From: Pigoraptor vietnamica
Taxonomy: Eukaryota; Opisthokonta; Filasterea
Assembly: GCA_943704525.1 (NCBI GenBank)
Contig: CALSCQ010002367.1
Coordinates: 1 to 26,200 of the forward strand
Length of the DNA stretch: 26,200 nt
Direction of reading: 5' to 3'
Every line of letters begins with the position of its first letter. Position 1 is the stretch's first letter. A program made the position numbers and the translations under genes. Below the pieces are notes generated by a model, which saw nothing but the letters and a program-made list of their open reading frames with translations, searched no databases and was not told the origin of the DNA. This document shows positions 1 through 9,445 of this stretch, in pieces.

Positions 1-991
1 CCAACCCCCGGCCCACTGCACAGCAAGCAGAACAGCACTCCACCTCCTTGGCCTTCTCGAGCGCCGTCTTGTAGTCGCCGCCTGCGTTCGCAATCGCGCT
101 CTCCTCCAGCAGCGCGTTCACCTTCTTCTCCAGCTGCTTTATCACCTCCTCCGGCGAGTCCTCCGCCTTCGTCTCGAGCGGCGGCGCAGGCCCCCGACCC
201 CCCTGGTTCATCGGATCAAACGACCCGCCCACACTCCGCCCGCCGTGCGACGTGTAACCAGCCGCGCGCACCGACGTCATGGGACGGTTCGATTCGGACT
301 GCGGCGCAACACCCGTCTGCAGGCGACCGCCGACGGAGGCGGTGCCGGGAACGTTCTGCCTCCGCAGCGCCGTTTGAGGTGCGGCAGTGGCGGGCACGAC
401 GCCGCGCTGGCCATAGCTCGTCTTGAGCGCCTGCTGGAAGCCCTCGTCAAAGGTAAAGTCCTGTCGGGAGGAATGCAGAGGTGAGCTCAGGTTGAGTGGG
501 AAACACGAAGTCAGGAACAGTGAAGATGCAGAGGGAATGGGACTACGGTCCGCGGCACACATGCACACCCACGGAGATCATTTCAATAACAACCAGCGAG
601 GGCCCAATTGTATTGTACCGTACAGTGCGTGTATGCGTGTGTGGCATACGTCCACTTGCGTGTGAGCTGATGTGCGTCCTGTGTCTAGCTTGCGTGCCGC
701 AAAAGTGCCACTCACATTGTACTCGTATCCGGTCGTGTCATTGTACCCCGAGTACAGGTCGTCTTCCTCCTCGTCGTCAGACCCAAACACCTGTTGCCCC
801 GTCGCGATCAGCGCACGAATCGGTGTGCGCACAGTACACACGCCTGCACACTCGCATCGCCTCCCCGCTTATATTCTCGAAGACAAATACATTTGCATGC
901 ATGGACACATACACACACACACACACAGACACACCGAGATACACACCTGTGCCGCGGCCGCAGGCTGCTCCTTTGCGCGAGCCTTCGCCAT
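1..991 (-). CDS. IFT88: IFT88 intraflagellar transport protein, 5' part (partial)
   Basis: IFT88 is a TPR protein of the IFT-B complex, which carries cargo along the ciliary axoneme. Exons read on the minus strand: exon 1 991-947 (ATG at 991, begins MAKARAKEQ), exon 2 about 850-716, exon 3 460-44, then a probable donor at 43 and the gene leaves the window. Exon 2 holds DDLYSGYND, the hallmark of the IFT88 N-terminus; exon 3 begins DFTFDEGFQQALKTSYGQ and continues with RPMTSVRAAGY, FDPMN, then IKQLEKKVNALLEESAIANA and YKTALEKAKE, all in the family order. Only the region before the main TPR array is present. The exon 2 acceptor is uncertain: phase 0 favours the AG just before position 850. Introns start GTGTGT and GTGAGT, and intron 1 carries a TG tract in the sense direction. 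Identification is from recalled family motifs. Confidence 0.9.
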
Positions 992-1491
992 TCTCTACTC
1001 AGGCCGGTGCTCGCACACACCGAGTTCGAAGTTTCACTGCGCACACTCCAATTGTCCTGTCGGCTTGGCGAAGCCGGCCCTCCTCACAGGAGACAGGAGG
1101 AAGACGCGGCACACAGGTCGTCCTCGTATGATGCGACCGGGCTATTGCGACTCCTACGGACGCACGCACACGCACACGCAGACACACCGCACACACACAC
1201 ACTTTTGAACTTCGGTCGAATCGGACCAAAATTCCTCAGCCACCGAGATGTCTGTAAGTACCCACTATTTATTTGACAATTATTTCGTTTCCGTTTTTGT
1301 TAGTTAAATAAATAAATATCAATACAAATTCTATAGTACGTATCTGAATAATAAATTTTCCAAGTGGGTTCTGTGCATCTGGACAATGATGGAGGAATTT
1401 GTTTGATCACGTGATTATGTAACAAGTGTTTCCCTAACCCTAACCCTAACCCTAACCCTAACCCTAACCCTAACCCTTGTTTCGATTCACC
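992..1491. other. Spacer between DUF389 gene and IFT88
   Basis: This 500-bp spacer should contain the IFT88 promoter and the DUF389 3' untranslated region, since both genes run leftward. Positions 992-1205 are GC-rich with CA runs. From about 1258 to 1431 the base composition becomes strongly AT-rich, unlike anything nearby, followed by a telomere-type array at 1432-1476. On the plus strand an ATG at 1248 is followed two codons later by a textbook donor (GTAAGTAC at 1254), and a good acceptor ends at 1495; the reading frame after it is antisense to the DUF389 gene. No other gene is supported. Confidence 0.6.
1432..1476. repeat. Interstitial telomeric repeat, (CCCTAA)7.5
   Basis: Forty-five bases of uninterrupted CCCTAA units, seven and a half copies, lie on the plus strand (TTAGGG on the minus strand). 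This is the telomere repeat of many eukaryotes, including animals, most fungi and many protists. It is internal here: coding genes continue on both sides. It begins 16 bp beyond the DUF389 stop codon and would therefore be transcribed in that gene's 3' untranslated region as UUAGGG repeats. The lack of any mismatch suggests a recent origin, for example telomerase-mediated or repair-mediated insertion. Confidence 0.95.
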
Positions 1492-2913
1492 TCAGGGCCC
1501 AGCAACGTTCGTGCGTCGGCCCATGGCCATGGCCTCTCCCCCAATCTCCTTCTCCGACAGCCTGCGCGGCCTGTCGGCAGCGTCGCTGTGGCGCACAGTA
1601 CGGTGTGTGTGGGCGTACTCACGCGCCTCGCGGACGTCATTTCGGAACAAATTTGATGTCTCCGGTGCGGTCACCGGCGCCACCTGTTTCACCTTGAAGA
1701 CCACCATCGCAGAGACGAATATCAGCGCGATGTTCACGGCGGTGAGAGCGAGGCTGATCGCGCCGATCCGCACGTGCTCGGGCGCGTCCACGGCGTTGCC
1801 CCCGTGCATGGCAGGTCCCACGGCCGCATACGCCCAGTTCATGCCCGCGTTGACGGCGGGCGGGAGGAGCGACGCGGAGATGGCGACTCCGACGAGGCTG
1901 CTCGTGTTGTTGCTCAGCACAGACAGGGCGACGCCCACACCGGACGCGGCGGCAACGACCACGCCAAAGTAGAGGCCCGACACGCTTCCCCGCGATGCCA
2001 TTTCGTCCGTCGGCCACTCGAGATCGCCGCCGAACCACGCCATGCAGAGACCGACTGCGAATCCAAGTGCGACGCAGAGCGCAATGCCGACAGCCTCCGA
2101 CAAGACGGCCGTTTTGACCATGCGAAAGTCGCGAATGACCGCGCCGAACGTGCACGCCATGACGGGCCCCATGAGCGGGGACACGAGCATCGATGCCACG
2201 ACAACGACCGCCGAATTCTGCGCCAGTCCCATCGCCGCAATCACCGACGCCGTCACCACCAGCGCAACAAAGTCGAACGTGAGGCGCGACGCACGGTCGG
2301 TCTCCAGCACCACGCGACGAACGACCTCGCGTCCGACGGCCTGCTCGTACACGCGCATGCGTGCGTCCAAGTCCGTCATACCCACGTAGCTTGCGTGGCC
2401 GTGTGCCGCGTCCTCCGCTGTCGGTTGGATGCCCTCAATGCCGATGCGGGCCACGGACGCAGAGGTGGTGGGGACGGCGCACACGCTGCCGAAACGGGTC
2501 CCGACGCCGTATCGCACGAGCGTGTCGTAGATGAAGTCCGCGTTGCACAGCACGATGAAGGACGTGCTCAGCCGCTCGGCGGCATCGGCGGCGTCGAGTG
2601 CCGGCAATGTTCCGTCGGCGATAATCTTCGTTTTAGACCACGTCGGAAGGAGCCCAAAGCTGCGCAGAATGTGTCGCACATCGTTAAACACCTCCTTTCG
2701 CTCGATTTTGAGGACGGTGTCCGTGGGTGCACCGCTTGCCGTGCTCGCAGTCTCGGTCGCCTCGGTGGAGATCTCCACGCGCGTCTCACACTCTGCAATC
2801 GACGCACGCTTGCTCAGTAGAACAGACGTGCGCCGGTGTGTGTGTGTGAGGCCGTGCTCAAAGTGCGTCCTGGGCACATGAATGGTGAATAGGAAGGGGA
2901 CCGAGGGGTCCAT
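1492..2913 (-). CDS. DUF389 family multi-pass membrane protein
   Basis: A single-exon gene of 473 residues. The ATG at 2913 is chosen because the frame upstream has no other ATG and a TATATA element lies about 30 bp before it. Residues 65-205 form a soluble region; from about 212 the protein is hydrophobic, with the DUF389 signature: VTASVIAAMGLAQNSAVVVV followed by ASMLVSPLMGPVMA (240-253), then segments near 267-290, 312-333, 337-366 (containing SASLLPPAVNAGMNWA) and 384-405. DUF389 is a hydrophobic family best known from bacteria and archaea; its biochemical role is not established, so none is assigned. The C-terminal 45 residues are polar and variable, and overlap a GTGAGT motif that I judged not to be an intron because either possible short intron breaks the frame. 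Absence of introns amid intron-rich neighbours is compatible with a prokaryotic origin, which is inference only. Confidence 0.85.
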   Translation of the reverse strand: MDPSVPFLFTIHVPRTHFEHGLTHTHRRTSVLLSKRASIAECETRVEISTEATETASTASGAPTDTVLKIERKEVFNDVRHILRSFGLLPTWSKTKIIADGTLPALDAADAAERLSTSFIVLCNADFIYDTLVRYGVGTRFGSVCAVPTTSASVARIGIEGIQPTAEDAAHGHASYVGMTDLDARMRVYEQAVGREVVRRVVLETDRASRLTFDFVALVVTASVIAAMGLAQNSAVVVVASMLVSPLMGPVMACTFGAVIRDFRMVKTAVLSEAVGIALCVALGFAVGLCMAWFGGDLEWPTDEMASRGSVSGLYFGVVVAAASGVGVALSVLSNNTSSLVGVAISASLLPPAVNAGMNWAYAAVGPAMHGGNAVDAPEHVRIGAISLALTAVNIALIFVSAMVVFKVKQVAPVTAPETSNLFRNDVREAREYAHTHRTVRHSDAADRPRRLSEKEIGGEAMAMGRRTNVAGP

Positions 2914-3374
2914 GCCGTGCCTGCGCGACAAAGACAGACGTGTATATAACAGATAGAGGGGGGAAGTACGTCTACTCGGCGCCTGTTCTTTATCTCGTGT
3001 CCTGCACGCTGCTTCTTTCAACGCTGGAGGTCATTAGAGAGGCACGTGCTGTGTGTGTGTGTTTGTGTTTTTGAGGGGTGTGTGCCGGTCGAGCTCAAAC
3101 GCACAATGATGCCCAGAATAGTATCATTACTGTCTATAAATATACACATTTGGCAAATAATCCCACATTATTGAATTTCCCGTGGTATAAATAAATTAAT
3201 ACACCTAAAAATACTTGCTTCCGACTGCACAGCTGACCGGAACGTCCCTTCCGCGTTGCCTTTGTACTCTCTTTTCTTCGTTTTGGCTTTGGCGTGGCTC
3301 TCTTTCCGTCGTTCTCGACGAGCAGAGCAGGGGATAGACTCAGTGGGAGAGCGAGTGGCATCACAGTCGCTGCC
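2914..3374. promoter_or_regulatory. Divergent intergenic region, DUF389 / SGTA
   Basis: The two flanking genes are transcribed away from each other, so this 461-bp region must hold both promoters. Two TATA-like elements are visible: TATATA at 2943-2948, about 30 bp from the DUF389 start codon, and TATAAATA at 3135-3142 inside an AT-rich stretch (3120-3215). A CT-rich segment follows up to the SGTA ATG. Assignment of either element as a real TATA box is inference; nothing else coding was seen. Confidence 0.4.
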
Positions 3375-6245
3375 ATGGCCAGCACGGACTCGCAGCGCCT
3401 CGCCTTCGCGTTTGTTGAGCACCTGGTGAGTGTGCCCGAGTGGTTTCGTGCGTGTGCCTGTTCGTGTGTGCTGGGTGCATGTGTGTGCCTGTTCGCGTGT
3501 CTGCGTAGTGTGAGTATGCGTGCCCACGTGCAGTGCGCGCGAGTGGGCGTGTGCCTGCTCGTGCGTGCGCACGTGTATATAATATGTGTGTCAAATACCG
3601 ACTCGCCGGTTGATTCTTAGGGCGAGGAAGTAAAGAGCGGCCGTCTGCCGGCGGAGGCTGCTGAGGGCATCGAAGGTGCGTGCGTGTACGTGTGCGTGCA
3701 TGTGTATGTACGAGCAGAGTGTCTCGTTGCTTGCGTTGCGATGTGACAGTTGAGTGAATCGTGCCATTCCCGCGCAGTGGCCGTTCAGTGCCTGTCGGAA
3801 GCATACGGCATCGACGTCAACGACGCACAGCAGCAGCGCGACCTCAGCATTCGCCCCGCGCGTCTCTTGGACGTGTTCAAGCTCGCCGTCGCCACCATTA
3901 AGAAGGTGCGTGAGGCCCACGTGTTCTGCCGCGTATCCTTCGCGGGGATGGCATTGACGTGGAGTGCGGTGTCGTTCCGAACACGCAGCAACAGCCTGCG
4001 CCGGCCGCTGCCCCCGCGGCTGCCCCCGCGCCCACCGCACAGTCCACGGCCGATGCCGCACAGAAGGCGGAGGCATTCAAGAACGCCGGTGGGTGGCATT
4101 GGGAGCTATGCTTTCCCTTTTTCCTGCGCGCGGGGCGGACAATAAGCGAATTTATCCGTGCGTTAGTTGCACTGTTGGCGTGGGTTGAAGGGTTTCCGCG
4201 GTTCGCCTGTTGTATATTCCGTGCGCATTGTGGAAGCGCCTGTGTGTCTCTGCGCCACTTCGCGAATTTGTTCTGGTGTGCGTGCACATCCCGTGGGACT
4301 GTTCGCGGTGGTCCTCTCTCTCGGCCGTCGGAGTCTGTGACGCTAAAGGACATCGTCAGAACATGGCTGACGTGTCGTCGCTCTCTTGCTTGCACATCCC
4401 GTGGGACTGTTCGCTGGTCCCTTCCTCGCCCTTGGAGTCTGTGACGCCAGAGGACATCGTCAGTAACACGGCTGACGTGTCGTTACTCTCTTGCTCACTC
4501 GTAGGCAATGACAGGATGAAGGAGCGCGATTACCAGGGCGCCATTGACGCCTACACAAAGGCCATCGACGTAAGCGGCGGAAGCGCCATCTATTACGGAA
4601 ACAGGTGCGTGTGAGAGAGACCTCAGTTCGTGGCAGTCATAGAGGTTGAACCCCCATCGACTCTCGACTATCGACTCTGAGAAAGCGTGCGCGTGAGAGT
4701 GTGTGCAAGTGCCTGTGTGAGTGTGTGCGTGTGTGCTTTTGATGTATGAATTGTGTAGATGTATTCCGTCGTTTATACTGAGTGGTGGTCTTGGCGTGTA
4801 CGTCCTCTATATTTTGCCTCAATTTTCCTTACACAGGGCGGCGGCGTACGCGAGCCTCGACATGCACGAGCGCGCCATTGACGACTGCAAGAAGGCGCTT
4901 GAATTCGATCCCTCATATGCCAAGGCATTTAGCCGCATGGGGTGCGTGCAGCCCTCACTCACTTTGCCTGTGGAGCGTGTGTGCATGTTAAAAGAATATC
5001 GCGGCTCCCTGACACACACTGCCACTCTGTCTTTTGCAGTTCGGCGTATCTCGCGCTCAAACGCTACGGCGACGCGAAGGATGCGTACGAGAAGGGTGTC
5101 AAGGCGGACCCCGGCAACGCCAACTGCAAGGAGGGTCTTGCGATCGCCAATCAGAAGCTTGCGGAGGGCGGCGCTTCCGCGGGGCAGCAGCAAGTTGGTT
5201 GCGCACATCGACAAACATTCGCGTTTTTTTTTTTTTTTCCTTGTTGTCATTTCTTGGCGGGCGTGCTCGTCTGTCCCCTCGCGTGTCGGTGTGGTGTTCG
5301 CACTAGCTCACATTCATCCCTGACCGCAGGCTCCCCGTGGCGGCGGCGGCGGCGGCGGCTTTGACTTTGCGTCGCTGCTTTCGAACCCTGCGCTGATGAG
5401 CATGGCGCAGAATTTGATGTCGAGCGGAATGATGGACCAGCTCATGCAGAACCCAGCCATGCAGAACCTGTGCGTACCCACTGTGGCGCGCGTGCGTTGG
5501 ATTACGTGGCCCACAATGATTTGGGGCTACGGGGTTTTTTTTCTCTCCCTAATGTTTTTTTATTCCTCTTTTTTTTTTTTTTTTTTTTTAACATATATAG
5601 GTGGGTGAGGGGTGGATGTTCCCATTACGTCCACCGGCGCTATGCATGTGGCAGCAGGTGGTGTCATGCATGCTTGTATTCCTTGCTGTCGTCTCTGACT
5701 CCTTCAATTGGCTCGTTTTCTTTTCCGTCGCAGTGCGGAGAACATTTCGCGCGGCGGCGGAATGCCAAACATCGGCGAACTTCTCAACGACCCCAACATC
5801 CGCAACATGTGCGTTTTGTCTCGGCTTTCGTTCTTCAGTTGGTGTATCTCGCTCGTGCTATCGGCTCGTCGGCCTTTGTGCGCTTATCTCGGGTATCGTT
5901 TAGTAACTTAGTCGCCCTGTGTCGTTAGTCGCCCTCATCTCTTCTTTTTTGTCGCTCTTCGATTGCTGACTTGTGGTTGCGTTTGTGAGCAGCGGCGAAC
6001 AGGTGGCGGCGAACATGGGAAGGAATGCACCGCCGCGGGATCCCGCTGCAGGCGAGTACCGCTTTCCTTGTTGCACTGTCGGCGTGCGCATGCATATCCG
6101 GCCGTCCTCAGTGGTGACAGTGACCGCCTGGCCGGGGACGGCTTTTGTTAACTGACATATTGTGGTCGTCGCTTTTTGCGTTTTCTCCTCTTCTATTTTT
6201 CATCATGCTCACGTGCTTGCTTCTCCTTTCGCAGATCCGGAATGA
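3375..6245 (+). CDS. SGTA: SGTA-like small glutamine-rich TPR co-chaperone
   Basis: SGTA/Sgt2 binds hydrophobic tails of newly made tail-anchored proteins in the cytosol and links them to Hsp70/Hsp90 and the GET/BAG6 machinery. Eleven exons: 3375-3425, 3621-3675, 3778-3905, 3989-4088, 4505-4604, 4837-4941, 5040-5193, 5330-5469, 5734-5808, 5993-6051, 6235-6245; all phases agree and give 325 residues, close to the family's usual ~310-350. Residues 1-78 form the dimerisation domain (QRLAFAFVEHL, VAVQCLSEAYGI). Three TPRs follow at about 105-220 with carboxylate-clamp motifs KNAGND, NRAAAY and KAFSRMG. Next come seven glycines and a Met/Asn-rich substrate-binding tail (NPALMSMAQNLMSSGMMDQL) with a second NP repeat. 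Intron 10 appears to use a GC donor (GCGAGT at 6052), and intron 4 contains a tandem duplication. Family identity is secure; small boundary errors are possible at introns 7 and 10. Confidence 0.93.
4285..4497 (+). repeat. Diverged tandem duplication in SGTA intron 4
   Basis: Two adjacent copies of a roughly 105-108-bp unit begin at 4285 and 4393, each starting CACATCCCGTGGGACTGTTC. The copies share long blocks (GGAGTCTGTGACGC, GGACATCGTCAG, GGCTGACGTGTCGT, CTCTCTTGCT) with scattered substitutions and small indels, so the duplication is not brand new. The second copy runs almost to the intron's 3' splice site at 4504. The unit includes a branch-site-like CTGAC and a pyrimidine run, so the duplication copied a possible 3' splice module without its terminal AG. 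Confidence 0.85.
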
Positions 6246-6773
6246 GGGCGTGGTGGAATTAAACGTCCAAAATCTGTTCTATTGTGTACAACTTAATACC
6301 TAGCGGCTGTCAGGCGGACTGGCACTGAACTTCAGGGTGGATCCGACATTGTGCGACGCCGCAACGGGTTGTCATGTGGACTTGGCACTCTCCGATGTAC
6401 AATTGCACCAATCGGCCCAGAGCAACAGTCAGTTGGGACATCCCGGCGATGCGGACTGTTGGTACTGAGCAAGAGGGGGCAAAGCCGGAGGCTTTAAGGT
6501 CGCAGTCACGCAACTGATTGCATGCGGTCGGCGCCCGTCGGCTCCGGAGTCAGTCAGGATCCTCGCGGTCACAACAGGGCATTGGACAGTCTGACGACCC
6601 ATCGCATGCGTCTCGCAACTCGTCTGAGATTACCCCTAATACGTGTCATGGGGGAAATTATATTTTTTTTCGACTTTATAAGTAACGTGGGCAGGGGTCG
6701 GGGGCTATCGGTACATTCTAGTCTGGGCCGGCCGGGCCTGAGGGGGCATCTATTCGCCCGACATAGTAATACG
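6246..6773. other. Spacer between SGTA and the protease relic
   Basis: This 528-bp stretch lies between two converging genes. It begins with the SGTA 3' region, including ATTAAA at 6258. The rest is of middling GC content and lacks the TG/CA tracts common elsewhere. The only open frame of note is a 67-codon one on the minus strand (6310-6513) with no recognisable features. No terminal inverted repeats or target-site duplications flanking the relic were found by eye. Confidence 0.5.
6258..6263 (+). promoter_or_regulatory. Putative polyadenylation signal ATTAAA (SGTA)
   Basis: ATTAAA is the commonest variant of the AATAAA polyadenylation hexamer and lies 12 bp after the SGTA stop codon. The same hexamer occurs soon after the stop codons of two other plus-strand genes in this window (11426 and 24945), which makes a shared role plausible but not proven. 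Confidence 0.4.
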
Positions 6774-8533
6774 CTATGACAACAGGGACACCCCAAAATG
6801 AGACAGAACGGGCTCCAGGGGGAAAGCCAACGCATACTGGCCGCGTGCAAAGTTGCCACACAAGAGACCGAGGGCCCTCGCCTCCCTCACGCCGGAATCA
6901 TTCTGCTGCTCGCACCACAACAGCGACCCCGAGTCGCCTTGCAAAAGAAACGGGTTGTCGCCCAACGCCCTTGGCTAACGAGGATTTGGTTGCGACGTAT
7001 GCTCGGTTTGCGGGTTGATCCAAAGAAACGTCCGAGAGACGCAGACGAGCCATGGGAGAACTCGTGTTGAACCTGACCGGAGAATGCGGCAAAGTCGCAC
7101 ACAATCTCGCCGTCCGTCAGGCCAGTCCGTGCGCCCACTTTGTGGACTACTGGCAGGCCAACGTTAACGTCGACGTCATCGTCGACTTTCTTGAGACATT
7201 CACGCAATTCGTCGACACTCATGCAGTCGTTGAGTCTCTCGGGAGCTTCGGCGATATCATCCACGGGCACAAACCGGCCCGGATTCGGTACGTCCGTCGT
7301 CAAGGCGATCAGCACAACGTCCACGCCGATCTTATGACGGCCGCCGCGCTCGTCTTTCGTTACGATGCTGCCGTAAGACGCTCGAGCCACGTGACCAATC
7401 GTGGATGATGCCGTCGAACGCAGCGATGTCGGGGGTTGAACAATCTCGGCCTTCATTGCGCTGATTCGCATCGCAGAACGAACTCGTCTCGACAAACACG
7501 CAGCCGACTGACCGCCCCCACCAATTCCGTTCTCGCGAGCAACCGTATTCGTCGCCCCTCCGTCCTCGTAATCCATTGTTTGATCCCGATCGTCGTCGAG
7601 AACAGCGCCCGCCCTCGCCGCGCATCAGTCGCCGCGCGTTCGCCCGCGAGATCCATTTCATCGTCGAGGAGACTGTCCACAGAAGAAGTGTAGCCCTCAC
7701 TTTCACCGTCGTCCGAACTATTACCGTCAACCGAAGCATCAGAGTTGGACGAGCCGAGCGCCCTGCCCCAACGTTCCTTAACTTTCTTAGCGGTGGATGA
7801 ATGCGCTGCGACGTGCGCGTTCGACAATGCATAGACTCGGCGCCGGACGTCCATAACGAAGCAGCCCAACGTCCCGCCGTCCTCATTATCACCTCGACGG
7901 CCGATAGCACAACCAACGAGAAGGTCGGCAGCACGCGGTTCACAGGCCTTCGCGTTGAGGCGCACGGGAGTCTCCCGAAGTTGTTGCGCGCGGCGCTGTT
8001 TTCGTACAACCTTGTCGCCGTCGAGAGGACAGTTGCTCCAGTACGGGAGAGCATACCTTTGAACGAGAAACCCGCCGAGATGGGTGGGATACTCGGGCTC
8101 AAGACGAGGAATGTAATCCACTTCGCGGACGAGCAGGACAAGGCACCTGCCGGATGCGGCGATGCCGATGAGTTGCGAGTGCGCCGAAAAGAGGCGATCG
8201 CAGTGCTCGTTCATGACATCCCGCATTTGCTCATAGCACGTGCCCGCAACGCGCTCGAGTTTCGGGAAGCGCGCAGACGGCTCAAAGGAGCGAAAATCGA
8301 GCACGCCCTTGTCAAACGAAAGAAGGTGACGTGCAATGACGTCACTCAGTCCTGCGGACACGCCATGCCGCTTCGTGGGCGCGATAAGTGTTCAAGTCCA
8401 CGTCGTGCGGCTTGTCCGCGACGGAGCAAGCTGCGTAAATGGCTCCGACGGAGAAGGGAACAACGAGGTCGTGTTCCGTAACGAATCGCGCGATTTCGTC
8501 GCACTTCAATTGTGTCTTCTCGAAAGCGGACAT
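6774..8533 (-). pseudogene. Trypsin-like (clan PA) serine protease relic with frameshifts
   Basis: The gene reads from ATG 8533 to a stop at 6774-6776 through four overlapping open frames, so at least three frame changes separate them (near 8365, 7600 and 6965). No plausible introns bridge these points: candidate GT-AG pairs are about 10 nt or absent. Across the frames the parts of a chymotrypsin-fold protease appear in order: GTLGCFVMD then YALSNAHVAA (catalytic His), GVDVVLIAL (probable catalytic Asp), VHKVGARTGLTDGEIV, and LLQGDSGSLLW (catalytic Ser). Such proteins resemble the broad group that includes plant NAL1-like peptidases. An acidic, Ser/Asp-rich insert (near 7600-7760) sits between His and Asp. 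Each segment is long and free of stops, so decay is recent, or some shifts are sequencing errors. The catalytic triad remains visible in the DNA. Substrate is unknown. Confidence 0.7.
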
Positions 8534-9445
8534 AGTGACAGGCGGACGCAATCTGCCGCGGTTGGCAAGGGAATAAATTAGGCCAAGAAGACACAATGGA
8601 AATTTCACCGAAACGACAGAGAAGACGCAAACAGAATGGCTCGTGTTGGGCGACTCAGACGCCACAGAGCATAGCCGCACATTGAAGAACATCCAGCACA
8701 AAAGTTTGGGATGCAAGTTAAAAGGCCTAAGACTTGCAACGCCAATGGGACGCACATACTCAACAAAAGCCCGAGGACTCAGGTGGAGCATGCACGTGCA
8801 CGTACCGCGCGTGCACGTCAGACATACGCACGAGCACAACTGCCAGACTAGAGTTACAACTCGGTGCCAGGGCTCAAACTAAATGCACGGCGCGCAAACC
8901 GCCAATTAGGCAGACCTCTCGGACACCTCCCAGAGCACTGAAACCGTCGGCAATAAGGTGTGTCGCGGTCGGGGATAAGATTGTCGGCGCTGTCGTGAGT
9001 GAATGGACGAGGACTGAGGCACGCGGAACTTATCCTAGTGAAAATTCGACATAACACCCACCCTATGCGCACAGTAACAACCGGTTATTGATCTTGACAC
9101 CGAAAATCGCAGGACAGTTCATTTGAAATGCTCACAATTTAATGCCCAAATTCCCACAAATTCAATTTAATGCGTGCGGATGTCCAGTGGACAAAGGACT
9201 CACGTTCGCCAGCCAGTCGCAGCCCTTCCCCTTGATGCGTGCCGGTAACGGCTCGTGCTGGCCAGGGGTACCTGGGCCGCACAGTCCTGTGCCAGACAGA
9301 GAGAGAGTTGCATCGTCGTCCAGGGCTGTGGTATTTCACTGCGCGCGTTCGTGTTAGATGGAATGTTGAATGCTCTGTGAATAGCCCGTACCTCTGCGCC
9401 GCTACTGATCAGTCGCCGCCGCCGTTCGGCTCAGTACCGAAGACG
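8534..9445. other. Spacer upstream of the protease relic and the fucosyltransferase gene
   Basis: Both flanking genes point away from this 912-bp region, so it should contain two promoters. A TAATTTATT element on the minus strand near 8570-8580 precedes the relic's ATG. A short direct repeat, AATTTAATGC, occurs near 9136 and 9165 in a small AT-rich patch. The frame of the fucosyltransferase gene is open back to 9239 but contains no ATG before 9446. I see no RNA gene, transposon end or further coding region. Confidence 0.5.

Noticed and set aside
1570-1635. Possible short intron (GTGAGT donor) near the DUF389 C-terminus
   Set aside because: Candidate lengths of 37 or 52 nt are below any other intron here and both shift the frame away from the better-looking C-terminus.
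1774-2820. 348-codon plus-strand open frame
   Set aside because: Composition is His/Arg/Ala-rich without domain features and it is antisense to the clear DUF389 gene.
6310-6513. 67-codon minus-strand open frame downstream of the protease relic
   Set aside because: No recognisable motif, no splice or start context, and length expected by chance.
8534-8839. N-terminal extension of the protease relic
   Set aside because: The frame is open further upstream but the sequence is unremarkable and the ATG at 8533 begins a plausible protein start.
9239-9445. Upstream extension of the fucosyltransferase reading frame
   Set aside because: The frame is open but has no ATG before 9446, and the ATG at 9446 places the membrane anchor properly.
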